A stretch of 64,000 nucleotides of DNA from Triatoma infestans (GCA_011037195.1 JAAEAF010002760.1:301965-365964), one strand, 5' to 3'; shown: positions 35,391-47,305, counted from the first letter of the stretch. Numbers and translations are program-made. Notes: generated by a model from the sequence alone, not told the origin.

Positions 35391-36232
35391 TCAATGAAAA
35401 AGTTAAACTGCTTTGGGCTACTTTTACAATATCCCCCCCCCCCATTTACAGACCATGTTTCGTTAGCTCAGACTTTGATTAGACAAGCGACTGAATGGGA
35501 GCTCACATACTAATTCAAACGAACTTCCTTTAATCAGTGAATCAAAACATTAGCCAGACTTATCGACACTTGCTCTAAACTCTATATATAGAAAAAAAAA
35601 TGACTTTATATCGAACTGCTGCCATTAATTTGGAAATCAAAAGCCAGAAATTCATGAAACTATGAAATATATCAGCCTAATTGTACTCAATTTTTCCAGC
35701 CTAAAATTCAGTGTCACCAAAATCCAAAACAAATTAGAATAACCTCCATTGAACAGAGGAGAGTTTGTAGAACAACCCCCATATTATAGATTCCTCGAAA
35801 GATTTTCTCTCCCTCCTGATTCCCTTGATCATATCTCTCTTTTCAAACTCCAATTAATGCTCCAAGCGTCATTAATCCTCATAGAATAATATACTGCATC
35901 ATATCCAGTATTAATTCTTTTGTTATTTTTGTAACATTATTTTTCCTATTGCTGTACAGTTGTAAAAGTTAAATAATGAAAGATATTCAAGAAAAACTGA
36001 AAATCACAATAACTTTTTTATGTACTGCATGATCCATAATTTTATGCAAATTTGGAATTTTCACTTGCATAAACGTTTAGTTGCATGATCTATTACTTAT
36101 TATATAGGCGGAGGAAGCTTTTACAGTACTCAGGGGTAACCCTCCATAACCCCCCAAAAATCAAAGTTACTCATAAAATTGTTTCAAATATAAGTGTTTA
36201 ACTTTATTATCTGCACGGTTTTATCATGATAT
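35391..36232. other. Unassigned sequence
   Basis: Ordinary complexity, with a C tract near 35432-35441; no frame over 60 codons and no repeat family recognised. Confidence 0.4.
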
Positions 36233-36300
36233 CTTGACAATAGGTGAACGCCCAAAACCGGTAGATAACCAAAAAATGAAGTAGCCTAAACACGAAAAAC
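36233..36300 (+). repeat. HH1 hammerhead repeat, degenerate single copy
   Basis: CTTGACAATAGGTGAACGCC then CAAAACCGGTAGATAACC aligns with the HH1 motif but core, G12 and C17 are changed. The flank AAAAAATGAAGTAGCC matches the HH1 3' segment. Confidence 0.55.
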
Positions 36301-37439
36301 ATCGCTTGCCGAATGCAACCGCGTTGTTCAACTTTCAAATGTGTGGTAATATGTACAAAAATTTGAAAGGAAAATTGTTGCAATTGTTTCCGAGAAAAAC
36401 TAATAACTGAAAACAAATTAGGGTCTTCTGGTTGAAGGATATTGGACAGAATCTTCATATAGCATAGTTCTTGTGTTTCTAAAAGAGAAATTAAAAGTTT
36501 AATTTTCATATTTGAATAGTGTTGTCCCCAAAACACTTCTTTTTTTTTTTCAATAATCAGCAGATTTCAAAATAAATAATTCCCATGAGATTCAAAATTC
36601 AAAAATCTAACAGAATTGCACTACTTTCTCTGATTACATTAAGAGAAAATAAAAGATCAATTTCCAATCAGATTCTTAGAACTTCAAAACAAATTTTCCG
36701 GACTGAGATAATTTTAAAATCAGAGATTTTCGCAATAGCTCCTTCAAAGTGTATATTAAATAAAACGATGTTGTGGATGTTTTATCAATTTTTACTTAAA
36801 CGTATTGATAGACTTCTAAATCATAAAAATAATATAATTTTTTTCATTTAAAAAAAAAATTTACCAATACTTTTCTTTTCCTAATGTGTCAAGATTACAA
36901 AATTTAATCATAATTAATGACTCCTCAAAATATGAAAGAACTTTCAAACTGCTTAAACTACGAATGTAAGAATGATCCTTTTGTATGTTGTTGGAGAAGA
37001 ATCAAACGAAGATGAATGATGACTCTGGGTGACCTCTACCTGTTTCAAACAATAAAACTGGTGGGTGCTAATGTAAATATATTTTCTAAAGTAATTAAAA
37101 ATTCAATGTACTCCTTCTCAAAAAAAAAAATGCATTGAAGAAAAAAAAAAAATCATTGAAGGACTACTCAGTTATTATGCAACTGTTCTATTTTATGAAT
37201 TACGTTACATTCAACCCACTTTTCGAGAATATCAAGTCCCCGACTAACAAGTTTATAATCACTGTTAATTTTTTATAAGCGAAATTCACTATTCAAATAT
37301 GAAATGACAAGAAATTATTATTATTATTTATTATTTTCAAGATAATATTCTTTTTAAAGAAATATTATATATATATATATATATTTTTGTTAACAAAATT
37401 TAAAAAAATTATGTTTTGTTCTGTATGATGAAAACTCTG
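36301..37439. other. AT-rich spacer
   Basis: Frames at minus 36207-36536 and plus 36585-36851 have no recognisable product. An AT dinucleotide array lies at about 37367-37384. Confidence 0.4.
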
Positions 37440-38230
37440 TGGCAGAATTTGATTTTTATTTCTGTGCTTCTTCAAGAAGTGTATTGAGCCTTTTTTTTTT
37501 TAGCAATGCCTTATGTCATAGTTGCCATTCCGCAATTCGACGTCTAGCAGCTCAATATATCTTTGCTCTTGCTGAGAGCTCATCATTAGTTGGTGTATTT
37601 AAATCAGCAAGGGCCTCGCACTCGAAGAAGTGATCTCCAGGCATGTGCCTGGCCCCGCAGAGAACACAATCCAGATTATCGACTAACTCAATTTTATATA
37701 AATCTGCTTCTAGGTAGTCATGTCCGGTTATTAATCGGAAGCAGGCCACTGCTTCGCTTCGTAGCAGATTATTTGGCAACACGCTCTGACGGAGGATCAC
37801 CCAACGCTTGCCCTCTCATTGTATCTCACGTAATTCTGCCGTTTTCTTTTTCACAGTTGCCCGGAGAAGTCGCTTAGCTGTTTCAGATGATATGGGTCCC
37901 TGCCGCTGACTTGGCTAGTCTGTCCGCTTACTGGTTTCTCTTTATGACGCAATGGCTAGGGATCCACTGTAAAACTGCTTCTACTCCCTTCTCGATTATG
38001 GAGTAGGGACTATTTTATAACGTCGTACGATTCGGTTCTCTGCTCAGGTAGTTAATGCCTTTATCGCCGTCTGCGAGTCAATAAATAAGACTACCTTGTT
38101 TTACTGATCTTTACTTTGTGAACTGTTCTAACTTGCCCATTGAAATTGAAGGCAACCCTTCCTACCGGTTCAGCCAAACTAAAAGCTGAGAAATAGACTC
38201 ACGCGGCCGCGTTAGAGACAGCATCCAATG
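37440..38230 (-). pseudogene. LINE RNase H and C-terminal zinc-motif fragment, minus strand
   Basis: Reading leftwards: LFIDSQTAIKAL (about 38055-38095), with the RNase H catalytic aspartate; VLQWIPSHC (about 37950-37976); ADRLAK (about 37910-37930), the final RNase H motif. Then comes an open frame 37800-37552 with ACFRLITGHDYLEADLYKIE and CVLCGARHMPGDHFFECEAL, the GH(D/C)...C..C....H....C signature at the C terminus of R1/I-type LINE proteins. Stops and shifts interrupt the RNase H part. The plus frames 37439-37633 and 37590-37877 are antisense shadows. Confidence 0.78.
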
Positions 38231-38399
38231 CTGATCCAACCGAATAAATATGCATCCAAATATTTTCGGGGTACCTTTTAGAAATGGTTTTTAAGGCTAG
38301 AGTCTTTAATTCGTATTGAGATCGAAAGATTTTCAAAATTAAAATTTCGTCCTTAATACCTACATTGTTGAGGCAATTCAGATACCTTCTTAGTTAGTT

Positions 38400-38600
38400 A
38401 CCCGACACTTTCGTCAATGAGTTGCCGTCAAGAGGCCCTCGTATTCTCCCACTCTGTGGGTAGAAGCCCTCTCCCAGCCATCTCCTCCTCAATCTCCGCC
38501 ACCCAGGCAAATGGCAATCGACTCCTTTTTCTCTTCTTCGCGTTAGGAATCAACTGCCTATTCCGCTCTGGTTACTTACTCGAAGGCATACAGCGTAGAT
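38400..38600 (-). pseudogene. Possible LINE polyprotein tail, minus strand
   Basis: The minus strand reads KKRKRSRLPFAWVAEIEEEM, then AGRGLLPTEWENTRAS and RQLIDE. This resembles the basic tail of some LINE endonuclease/reverse-transcriptase proteins (R-G-R-P-x-x-x-W...ED/EEM...G....W....R..WR). The match is to a general pattern only. It lies upstream of the LINE fragment at 37440-38230, but it belongs after a reverse transcriptase, so it is probably another element. Confidence 0.35.
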
Positions 38601-39754
38601 GTCCATAACAACTTAATTTTTTTTCTTATTACGCTTATTCTTTATCTTTTTCTTTTAGAATAACTTCATTTCTAATTCTTATCAGTTAATCGTTTTTTGT
38701 TTCACTTCCTTCAAAAAACATTTCATCCACCCTCATCCTTGAATATACCTTCTTAGACAGAATGTAGAATTCAGAAATAGAATGTGCAATTCAAAATAAC
38801 TTACACGTTTTCTGAGAATCATTGAAACAAAAGTGTAGTACTTTAAATATTCTATAAAGTCAGATGAAATAACTTTATCGAAGTATTATACACTTGTGAC
38901 GTTCAGGATCTTTTTGAAAAGATGTACGTACGCGTTCAGCTCGTAGACATTACAAATAAAAATAGTTTGTATGGGAAAAAAATTCAGGCAAGTCATTAAA
39001 GCACTCTGGGATTATTATATTATGTATTAAGTAGTTAGGCGATTAGAAGAATTGACATTGAGTAACCAGGTCAAGTTCTATGCTGTATATATTGAAACAT
39101 TAAATTGATTTTAAATTGACTTAAAGATAATAATTGATGATTTTTAAACTGACAGAAAAAAAAAAAATGTAATAAGATAAAATATTATTAAATTCCTAAA
39201 TTAAATAAGAAAACAATCAATTTTAAAAAAGTTAAATTTAAAAAATTCGAAATATCTTCTTTGAAAATTATTTCCATCATGAAAACTTATCTAACCGAAA
39301 TTTGTAATATAAACCTAATTATTGTAATGGAGGAAGGAAAAAAAAAAAATAGAAAATCAAAAAATTGGTTAAAAAAGATGCGGTAAGAAGTAGAAATGAG
39401 AAAACTAAATGATTCCATACAATTCGTGACTTCCCTGTGTTTGGTAATACAGAGACACCGTTTAGCAGAAATATTAGGTGAGATCGCAATATATCAAAAC
39501 TGGGTGCGGCTATCACGCATTTTGGATGAAATTATCTTCTTTTTTTTTATTTTACACAGATAAATAAATATATATTATTGTGTAATGTATTAAAAAAAGC
39601 TTTACTTTAAAAAAGTGTTTTTTTCCGTTAAAAATAATTATTTATTATGAATTTTATTTGTTTACAATGTAATAATCTTTAAGAGATTAAGTGACATTAT
39701 TTTTAACTTTCATTTTTATAAACTGCTCCTTTTTATCAATTCTAAATTTGTACT
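38601..39754. other. AT-rich spacer
   Basis: No gene or repeat family recognised; the minus frame 39319-39516 is low complexity. Confidence 0.45.
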
Positions 39755-39895
39755 TTCTCTTACTTCCTTGTAAGAAAGAGGAAGTATTACGATCGTGTGA
39801 AATTTTAGAAATTGAGTTTCACCGGAAATATACATTTCGATATATCCTGAGTCTGAAAAAAATGGTTTTTAGAAAATTGTGTGAGTGTATGAAAC
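39755..39895 (+). repeat. RepA 5' fragment
   Basis: CTCTTACTTCCTTGTAAGAA, GAGGAAGTATTACGATCGTG, TTTCACCGGAAATATACATT and GGTTTTTAGAAAATTG follow the RepA 5' end, then the copy stops shortly before the 94-bp array. Confidence 0.75.
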
Positions 39896-39910
39896 TCCCT
39901 GAAGAAGGTA

Positions 39911-39955
39911 CATTAAAGGCGTACGATAGAAATTTACATCAAGATCAAACAATAA
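39911..39955 (-). repeat. Inverted partial unit of the 94-bp minisatellite
   Basis: CATTAAAGGCGTACGAT and CATCAAGATCAAACAA are the reverse complement of the unit's two ends with the middle missing. It lies just outside the array. Confidence 0.65.
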
Positions 39956-39967
39956 TTACGCGGAGAC

Positions 39968-40570
39968 GGCTGTGATACTTCGCTGCCGACTTCATTTTTT
40001 TCTTTGATCTTGATGTCAAAAGTTTTATTTGCATCGACATATTCTACGCCTTTAATGTGTACGGTTGTGGTTCTTCGCTGCCGGCTTCATTTTTTCTTTG
40101 ATCTTGATGGCAAAAGTTTTATTTGCATCGACATATTCTACGCCTTTAATGTTTACGGTTGTGGTTCTTCGCTGCCGGCTTCATTTTTTGTTTGATCTTG
40201 ATGTCAAAAGTTTTATTTGCATCGACTTATTCTACGCCTTTAATGTTTACGGTTGTGGTTCTTCGCTGCCGGCTTCATTTTTTCTTTGATCTTGATGGCA
40301 AAAGTTTTATTTGCATCGACATATTCTACGCCTTTAATGTTTACGGTTGTGGTTCTTCGCTGCCGGCTTCATTTTTTGTTTGATCTTGATGTCAAAAGTT
40401 TTATTTGCATCGACTTATTCTACGCCTTTAATGTTTACGGTCGTGATACTCTGCTGCCGGCTTCATTTTTTGTTTGATCTTGATGTCAGAAGTTTTATTT
40501 GCCTCGACGTATTCTACGCCTTTAATGTTTACGATTGTGATTCTTCATTTTTCTGCGGGCTTCATTTTTT
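39968..40570 (+). repeat. 94-bp tandem repeat array with dimeric higher-order structure
   Basis: About six and a half units, each reading CTTCGCTGCCGGCTTCATTT ... TTTGATCTTGATG ... AAAGTTTTATTTGCATCGAC ... TATTCTACGCCTTTAATG ... ACGGTTGTGGTT. Two unit types alternate: one with TCTTTGATC/ATGGCAAAA/GACATATTC, the other with TGTTTGATC/ATGTCAAAA/GACTTATTC. The true period of the central part is therefore 188 bp. Outer units are more diverged (TGATACTC, GCCTCGACG). Since 94 is not a multiple of 3, the overlapping 74-codon frames spaced 94 bp apart are artefacts and encode no repeat protein. Confidence 0.92.
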
Positions 40571-40976
40571 TTTTTTTTAAAGATTTATAAGCTTACAGCA
40601 AAGAAAAAACAATTTTCGCTTATAATTATCCTCTAATGTTGCCAATACGCCTTTTGTATTCCTGCTCTACTAAGTGCCTGTTTGTCGTGTTTCTTATACA
40701 TTCGCTTATTATCCTTTAATCGTTTGCTGTATGTCTATTGTATTTCCGTTCTGCTAACTGCCTGTGAGAGCCGCAAGGGGTATCTGTTACATGCAGTTAC
40801 TTGGGGAGTAGCGACCCGACGGGTTACCACAGCTTAGTACTCCATGCCCTAGGTCAGAACAGTACACAATACACTTAAACTACATACATTCTACACTTTA
40901 CAGACAAGGATAAACACACTACACAACCTAGGGTCGCTTTCCCTAGTTAATTGGCGAAAGCCTAAGGAGAAGGAAG
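40571..40976. other. Unassigned sequence
   Basis: Moderately complex; two related blocks (TTGTATTCCTGCTCTACTAA near 40656, TTGTATTTCCGTTCTGCTAA near 40738, each followed by GTGCCTG or CTGCCTG) are spaced about 82 bp apart, with further weak relatives near 41229 and 41282. No gene seen. Confidence 0.4.
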
Positions 40977-41185
40977 GGATTAGCTCAGTGGTAGCGCGCT
41001 GGACTAGCTACTCGGAGGTTCCGGGTTCGAATCCAACATACTGCCCTTAGATTTTTTCTCCCAGGAACTTGTGCGGCTCACTGTCCGGTGATGGGCAGTA
41101 TTGTCTAGTCTATAGCCAAAGATCACTGCTTGGAGGGCGGCTATGCATTGGAGAAGGCTCCGGGGGGGCACAATAGTTCTTTGAG
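40977..41185 (+). mobile_element. SINE-A with well-kept tRNA-like head
   Basis: A box TTAGCTCAGTGGTAGCGCGC (from about 40980) and B box GGGTTCGAATCC (41021-41034 region) are close to real tRNA, but the T stem does not pair beyond two bases, so it is not a functional tRNA. The SINE-A body follows (TTAGATTTTTTCTCCCAGGA, GTCCGGTGATGGGCAGTATT) and decays near a G tract at 41160. The minus frame 41004-41255 is not a gene. Confidence 0.82.
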
Positions 41186-42674
41186 TTCGCAGTGCAATAA
41201 TCCCGTAGAACAATCTACAATCTACAACTGCCTGTGAGTCTTGCTTCTTTTCCATTAAACGTTGTCTGTAAATCTTTTTAATTTCTGCTCTAGTGAGGGC
41301 AGAAATGTTTATTCGGCATTTTTATAAATTTTCAAATTTTTTTGAAACAAAGTAATTTCTTTTTTTTTTTTTTTAATTGCAACAGCTACGGCTTTGCCAC
41401 TTCCATAGAAACAAGCAAAACTGAATGATTAAATAAAAAATAATTATCACCAGACTTGGTAACCCGTTTTTGATAACGCTTTCTCCGATAAAGTGTTACC
41501 CAATATATCAAAGTGAAAGACGTAAATTCTACGTCAAAAAAAAAGTTATAAAATGAAAATCTGGGGGGGGGGCAGTTGCACAATCACGAAGTATTTATTC
41601 TTCAATATTGTATATAAAAACAGCAATTTAAATAAAAATTTTTGATTTTAATCAGTAAGATATAATATATGTATGTTTGATTTAATTATTAATATTTTTT
41701 TTTTTTCCTAGAATTATACAAAACTTCATTTCTTTTATCTCGTCGTATTTATCGATGACTTTGAAATCGAAGTGACAACAAATTTAAATAAATAACGATG
41801 TCCTTGGTTGAATTCCTCTCACAAAAAAAAATAAATTCCCTGATTGTTTGTAATGTCTAGTTGCTCTACATTTAAAGAAGGTTTAAAAATTTTATAATTA
41901 ATAATTTATATTAAATAAATAAATAATGTCAAAACATTAACCTTTTAGAAATTGTAATTTTTTTTTTTTTTTTATTTGATTACAAGAGAATTAATTATTA
42001 TAAAATTATAATAAAAAAAATAGGATGACATATAGAATACGCTTTTAAAGCAGCGTAAGATTTTTCTAAAATAAAATTATTATCATTGGACCATGTCGGT
42101 AACTTTGAAGTAATGTCATTAGTGTGGTGCTAGTTAACAACTACCGGGACATATGTGTGATTGGATTTATAACACTGATGTGTTCACAAAAAGTGCCTTG
42201 AATCTTTTTTTTTTTCTTTTAATTTTTTTTTTTTTTTGTGCCAAGGTTAATGATATATTATAGCAATGATTTATAATCCCTTCGGCTTATCTTTTTTCTT
42301 GGTATAATTTTTCACCAAAAAATTTTAATTAAGAAAAAATGTTCGAAAGTATTTTTTTTGTTTTTTTGGGGGGAAGGGGGGACGTATAATGAAAAACAAA
42401 ATCATTTTTTGAGATAATGGTTTTAATTTAAAAGCTTCCTTTGAAAAAAATGTAAAAACAAAAACAAAAAAATTTAAAAAAAAAGAAAACAAAAAGGCAT
42501 TGCAACTAAACAAACCACTTTTAATCATCTCTTTTAAGTGAACTTTGTGAATATTACACAATTATTAATTAGTAAAGAAATTAAAAAATATTTTTATTTT
42601 AATTCGATCATGCGATTGTTTTTTTTATTTATTTTTTTTTATTTTTTTTTTTAATTAAACATTCATTAGTAAAA
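41186..42674. other. AT-rich spacer
   Basis: Poly(A)/(T) tracts and low complexity; minus frames 41386-41583 and 42325-42561 are not convincing. Nothing else recognised. Confidence 0.5.
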
Positions 42675-42718
42675 TTATCAGAGACACTTTCCGTGGTAGC
42701 CTGGCTTCATTTTGTGGC

Positions 42719-42756
42719 CATCGACCGGTTTTGGGCGTTTGCGAATCTTCAGGATG
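42719..42756 (-). ncRNA. HH1 hammerhead motif, minus strand, damaged
   Basis: Stem I CATC/GATG and core CTGAAGA are intact, but GAAA has become AAAA (G12 lost) and stem II pairs poorly (UCGC/GCCC). Likely inactive. Confidence 0.5.
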
Positions 42757-42869
42757 CATTTTGTCAGACAGTGTGATAACACAGAATTGCACAGAGCAAA
42801 AATTTGCTCTGTGTTTTCTGTCTGAATTTGTTCTATGCAAGTCTGTATTATCACACTGTTTGACAAACG

Positions 42870-42908
42870 CATCCTGAAGATGGACGAACGCCCGAACCCG
42901 TTTCGATG
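42870..42908 (+). ncRNA. HH1 hammerhead motif, plus strand, nearly complete
   Basis: CATC (42870-42873), CTGAAGA (42874-42880), extra U, stem II GGAC/GCCC with one A-C mismatch, GAA, then CCCGTTTC instead of ACCGGTC, and GATG (42905-42908). Core bases C3 to A9 and G12-A14 are kept; stem III is altered. Confidence 0.5.
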
Positions 42909-42955
42909 ACCACAAAATGAAGCACAGGCTACCATGGAAAATGTCTCTGATGCTT

Positions 42956-43317
42956 TACAACTCTACGGAACCAATCACCACAATAATTAGTAAAATTAAT
43001 TGAACAATTCATTTGAAAATCAAAAATTTGATGTTTTTCGCCCGAAAATGTTAATAAAATAAAAATAAAAAAAAATCTGAAACATCCATTCAGAAAAGAG
43101 GGGACTTTCAATAAAACGCTACTGTGATATGAAGCTCTTCCAGTACTGGATCTGTTGGCGATATCAAAGAAAATCTCTAGATTTGTGATTTTGTTTATGA
43201 TTTTTCGATTTTGTTGGGGAAAACTTCCACTTATTTATTATTTTTCTGGTGAAAAATATATTTTTAGCGGAAAATTTTATAAATTTTCCTATGGATCCTC
43301 TCTTTGGATCCTATTAC
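42956..43317. other. Spacer, nothing recognised
   Basis: AT-rich, no frame or repeat assigned; the minus frame 42929-43111 has no recognisable product. Confidence 0.45.
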
Positions 43318-43480
43318 ATCCTTTACACTGAAATGTTAATAGTATGGTAGAGTGGTAAAGGGTGTGGTAAAATGACACATTGTGACTGGTGCGTGAACTC
43401 TGTTGCATATCTTTTTCTCGTCCATCAGTTTCTCCCACTCTAGTCCGAGAGAGCGGCCCTGTCATTTTTGTCCTCCAGGC
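43318..43480 (-). repeat. RepB, minus-strand copy
   Basis: Reverse complement of 48150-48300: shared blocks (minus reading) are GACAAAAATGACAG, GCTCTCTCGGACTAGAG, CAACAGAGTTCACGCACC, GTCACAATGTGTCAT, CCCTTTACCACTCT and CAGTGTAAAG. Short and non-coding; class unknown. Confidence 0.65.
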
Positions 43481-44640
43481 GAGAATTATCCTTCTATCAA
43501 TTTCCTTTTTAGATCTATCTTGGAAACATACAGTCTAACCTAAATACATGATTTCGTTTGCCCAGGATAATGGCACACTATTGACTTTAATCTCTATAGA
43601 TTATTTGGGTATACTTGACGCGAAACGTTGTATGGATTTAGGGGCTTCTTTATTCTTGTTATATCCATATACTTTTGTAAAGTTAACTGATAACACAGAC
43701 TAAATACGAAGTAATAGTGTTAAATATGTTGGCCCTGTTTTTTAGGAACAAACACTTGAAGACATTTAATATTGATGAAATTTCAAATACAATACTTGAA
43801 ATATTGGTTGCATCAAATAATCCTTTGCATTGTTGTCTCACTCAGACAGCCGCATCCGGCATAACTGGTTTATAACGCAAATTATAAACAATGAAAAAAA
43901 TAAATAAATAAAATAAATTTAGAAGAAAAGTTGTTCGGTAAAAATTGAACTAAATATAAATTAACAAGAAAGAAAGAATAAGTGGAACTATAAAAATTAT
44001 CATATCAAAATAATAATAATTTGTTATGTTTAAAGAAAGAGGTTTTTTTTTTCTGTCTTTGTTTTCGTAAATAGGTTATTTTACATGTAATAATATAAAA
44101 TGGGAAAAACATTTATCTAAAAAGGTGTAAGTCAGATAGTGTAGTAACACCTGTTATAACGAAGTAGTAAAACACAAAATAATACATATATGTATGTAGT
44201 AAGCATAGTAAAACTAGAGTAGGAGGCGACTTGGAAACTTGTGGTCACCTTCTTGTATTACATTATCAATACACACTGGTCACTTGGAGATTTATAATAT
44301 ACCTACTGTTAACATAAATATTACCACTTTACTAACCCGTTTACAAATTTTAATAGATGCAAATAGTGTATATTTATCCATAGAAATAAGTTGTATAAAA
44401 AAAATATATTCAATAATATTCCAAAACTTGTCGTAGTAAAACTAATAATTGCAAACTAAAGCTAATGTATAAGGAAAATATTTCAGTGCATACATGATTG
44501 ATATTTTGGTGCGTATATCTTGGCATCATCTAACGTATTCAGATTATTAGGCTGGGAGGTGAAGTTTTATGTTCTTTCTCTTATTAATCCAAAATTCTAA
44601 GATTGTATCTTGAATGGATAGTATACGTATGTTACTAGAA
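43481..44640. other. Unassigned sequence
   Basis: Ordinary to AT-rich; the plus frame 44239-44436 has no known motif. Confidence 0.4.
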
Positions 44641-44760
44641 AACATCAGACATTGTTCCCTGTGGTTTTTGCAGCTTCATTTTATGATGACCGGTTTTGGA
44701 TGTTCGCTCATCTTCAGAGCATGTCTTTTTACAAAACAATACTCGTTATAGTATAAATTT
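44641..44760 (-). repeat. HH1 hammerhead repeat, minus strand, single
   Basis: Contains the HH1 3' segment (reverse complement of ATGAAGCTGCAAAAACCAC and AATGTCTGATG). The motif at 44688-44717 has core CTGAAGA, but stem II (GAGC/ATCC) and G12 are lost. No partner copy is found on the right. Confidence 0.6.
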
Positions 44761-44849
44761 AGTGTAACAGTAATTTCTATTTGTCTTCTGACTTAGGCTT
44801 ATTCCGCCATAAAGAATTCTAGTAAAATTATTATCTCATGAAAACCCAT

Positions 44850-45192
44850 TATTCTACGCACACTTCCTACAAATCCTCCTAGATCCGGTGGTCTCATATA
44901 CAACTGCCCGGAAGTTGTCTTCTTGGGCTGACTGCCATGTTGCCATAATGTCCCACACATTGCCATAATTCCCATAATGGCTACAGATAGTGGGTGGCCG
45001 TCTGTGTATGCTTGCAATGCTATAAATAATGCTCTGTTTGGGCAATCCATCACAGCAGACGTTGTGGGGAACTTCATGCAATCGGCATCAGCCGATTCAA
45101 TGCTGCTGTTCTCTTCTTATAACGCACCTTTGTCGAGTATTTATTCACTTTCTATTCTAAACGGCACTGACGAAATAAGCTTGAGAACCTGA
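44850..45192. other. Unassigned island with coding-like composition
   Basis: Open on both strands (minus 44799-45077, plus 44977-45192) in balanced composition. Minus reading: LFIALQAYTDGHPLSVAIMG; plus reading: NAINNALFGQSITADVVGNF. The two are the same DNA, so at most one is real. I recognise no domain; a fragment of a transposon protein is the most likely source. Confidence 0.3.
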
Positions 45193-47052
45193 GAACCAAG
45201 TTTCTTCATAATAGCTCTGTTTAGTCACCCACAAAGAGCCAGAAAAAATAACAGTATTTAAGCCCGGAAATTTCAGTTTTAACTCGGTCCTAAATTCATC
45301 TTTTGAAAGAGCTTAAATTCAACCATCAATGGTCTTAAATCAACTATCAGGAAGATAAAGACATAGTGTGGGAACATGCATTTTAGAGCTTACTAACTAT
45401 TACCCACAACTTTTAAAGAGTTTCATCAAGCAACTGCTTATAACAAGCAGTAACTGTGTCTACTTTCTGCTCCATGCCAAAACCCCTTTGTCAGGCAAAG
45501 AATTGCTGTCAAGTTAGCCTAATTAGCTCAAACAATCTACCGCTAGAAGAAGCAAGGGTTCAAATTGTCACACCGTTCTTCAATGTACAGTATCTAACTA
45601 GCCAATGCTGACCAATCTACATTGATCATAACGTCATTACTCGCCATTCTGTCACTCTAACCTTTCTCATATATGTTTACTCCTTTCTAGTAATCGTAAA
45701 TATAAATTGTTATTATATGTCAGTAATGTATTATTATTTCAATATCAACATTCACCATTCATGCTGCTTCCCCAAATTACAACCCATATAATAATTGTAT
45801 AGTAGATAATATATACGAGTATGTATTAATTTATTCATTATCCTTTTGTTTATAGCATTGATATTAGCATTTGTAAAAAATACATAAAAAAATCTTTTCT
45901 ATATTAAATAATTATAATAATCTTCTACCCCCAGTAGATGATCATACAAAACTTACAGGCAAAAAATACAGCTTAAGCTGGCTGACCTTCATGCTTCAAA
46001 AAATTTTTAATATATTATAGGCCTTATTTATTTTAATTTATTTTTTATTGACTAAATAATTCTTGTTTTGATTATCAAGTTTTTTTTTTTTTCTTACGGT
46101 TTCATTTAAAGTTGATATCATTTGTTTAAGTCAAATACTTACCGGGGAGTTATTGCGATGTTTTTTTTAAAGGTGGACGATTATTTAGTTCATGGTAAAT
46201 ATAAATCTTAACCTTGATTTGGTTTGATTTTTTTTTTGTATTGTTATTATTATAATATATTGGATTACAAAGGAAAGGGTCAGATGTTGTCCTAACCTAC
46301 AGATATCATCCAATATCTACCACAACAATAAATAAACTAGGGTGCCTAACCTCAAATTCCTTATTGATTACTTTCCAGTTACGTCATATCTTATATCTAT
46401 ATATGGATTAAGATTTCATTGCATATATTGTGGGAATTATTAAGTAGTGTTTCTATTTTGTCCAGTAATGTTATGCTACTTATGCTGGAATATTGCGTTA
46501 AAGATATAATTATGCAGTTCACTGGTAGAAAGATTTATTAGCATGAAAAGGATGTTTATTAAAAAAATCTAAAGCACTAGCCCAAAATTTTAAGAATAAA
46601 TTGCTCAAAACATTGACCAAATATGGTGCACTATATAATCTAATAAAGTCAATGAGTGTAATTTTTTTTTTAAAAAAGAAAAAACATACTAGAGATATAG
46701 AAAATAAGATAATATCAAGGGGTATTTTTTTCGTTTCCATCGAGATTTCATTGCATTTGATTTGATTGATCTGTTGTATTATGCTTTGATTTTTTTTTTT
46801 TTTTTTTTTTAAAGACGGTACCAAAAAAGGTATTGTAGATTCTTATTCCAGAAGGCATGATAGATGGAAACGGCGGTAAAAATGATTTGACTTTGTAATG
46901 TGGCGTGGGAAAGTGATTTGGTCAGAATCAAGATGCGCTCGTGCTGGAGGTTGACTAGGAGTTAGCTTTGTGTTTACAAATATCGTCAGTATTTCTTATT
47001 ACTTCTGTTGTATGAAGGAAATTTGTATAAACTGGGATATTTTTTTTTTTTT
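45193..47052. other. Mixed spacer
   Basis: 45400-45700 is moderately complex, with blocks weakly like RepC (GTACAGTATCTAACTAGCCA; TCTGTCACTCTAACC). 45780-46860 is AT-rich. Minus frames 46519-46824 and 46955-47137 are low complexity or cross the start of RepA. Confidence 0.4.
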
Positions 47053-47305
47053 TGTTACTTCCTCTTAATGCTATTAAGATAAGTATTGTGATACTTATCA
47101 AATTTAATTTCTGAAACTGAGTTTTCACCAGAAACATTCTGAGATCCCCTTAGTAAGAAAAAATTGGTTTTAAAAAATGAACTCTGTCTGTGTGTAAGAA
47201 TGTATCTAAATTACATATCTCAAAAATTGAAAACTTGCAGGAACAACAAAAGTTGATATTCTGTTCGGATATAACAATAGGGTCTGTAATAAGATCCTAA
47301 GAGAG
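47053..47305 (+). repeat. RepA 5' part, interrupted by a LINE
   Basis: TTACTTCCTCTTAATGCTAT, AAGTATTGTGATACTTATCA, GAGTTTTCACCAGAAACATT, GATCCCCTTAGTAAG and ATTGGTTTTAAAAAATG follow RepA order. The 3' part resumes at about 48393. Confidence 0.65.

Larger units (their letters stand above)
42675..42955. repeat. HH1 hammerhead palindrome
   Basis: Left half (minus) and right half (plus) are the same sequence in opposite orientation. From the outside in they share TCAGAGACATTTTCCATGGT-type ends, GGCTTCATTTTGTGG, the ribozyme, GACAAACGCATC, and an inner GCACAGAGCAAA meeting TTTGCTCTGTG at the centre (about 42790-42815). Each ribozyme faces outward. The two overlapping minus frames at 42655-42935 are antisense shadows. 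Confidence 0.82.

Noticed and set aside
40004..40580. Five overlapping 63-77-codon frames that look like a repeated membrane protein
   Set aside because: They are spaced exactly 94 bp apart and come from the minisatellite. Each extends into the next unit in a shifted frame, so they are artefacts of the repeat.
40977..41048. Possible functional tRNA gene (good A and B boxes)
   Set aside because: The T stem pairs over only two bases, no acceptor stem closes, and SINE-A body follows directly; it is a SINE head.
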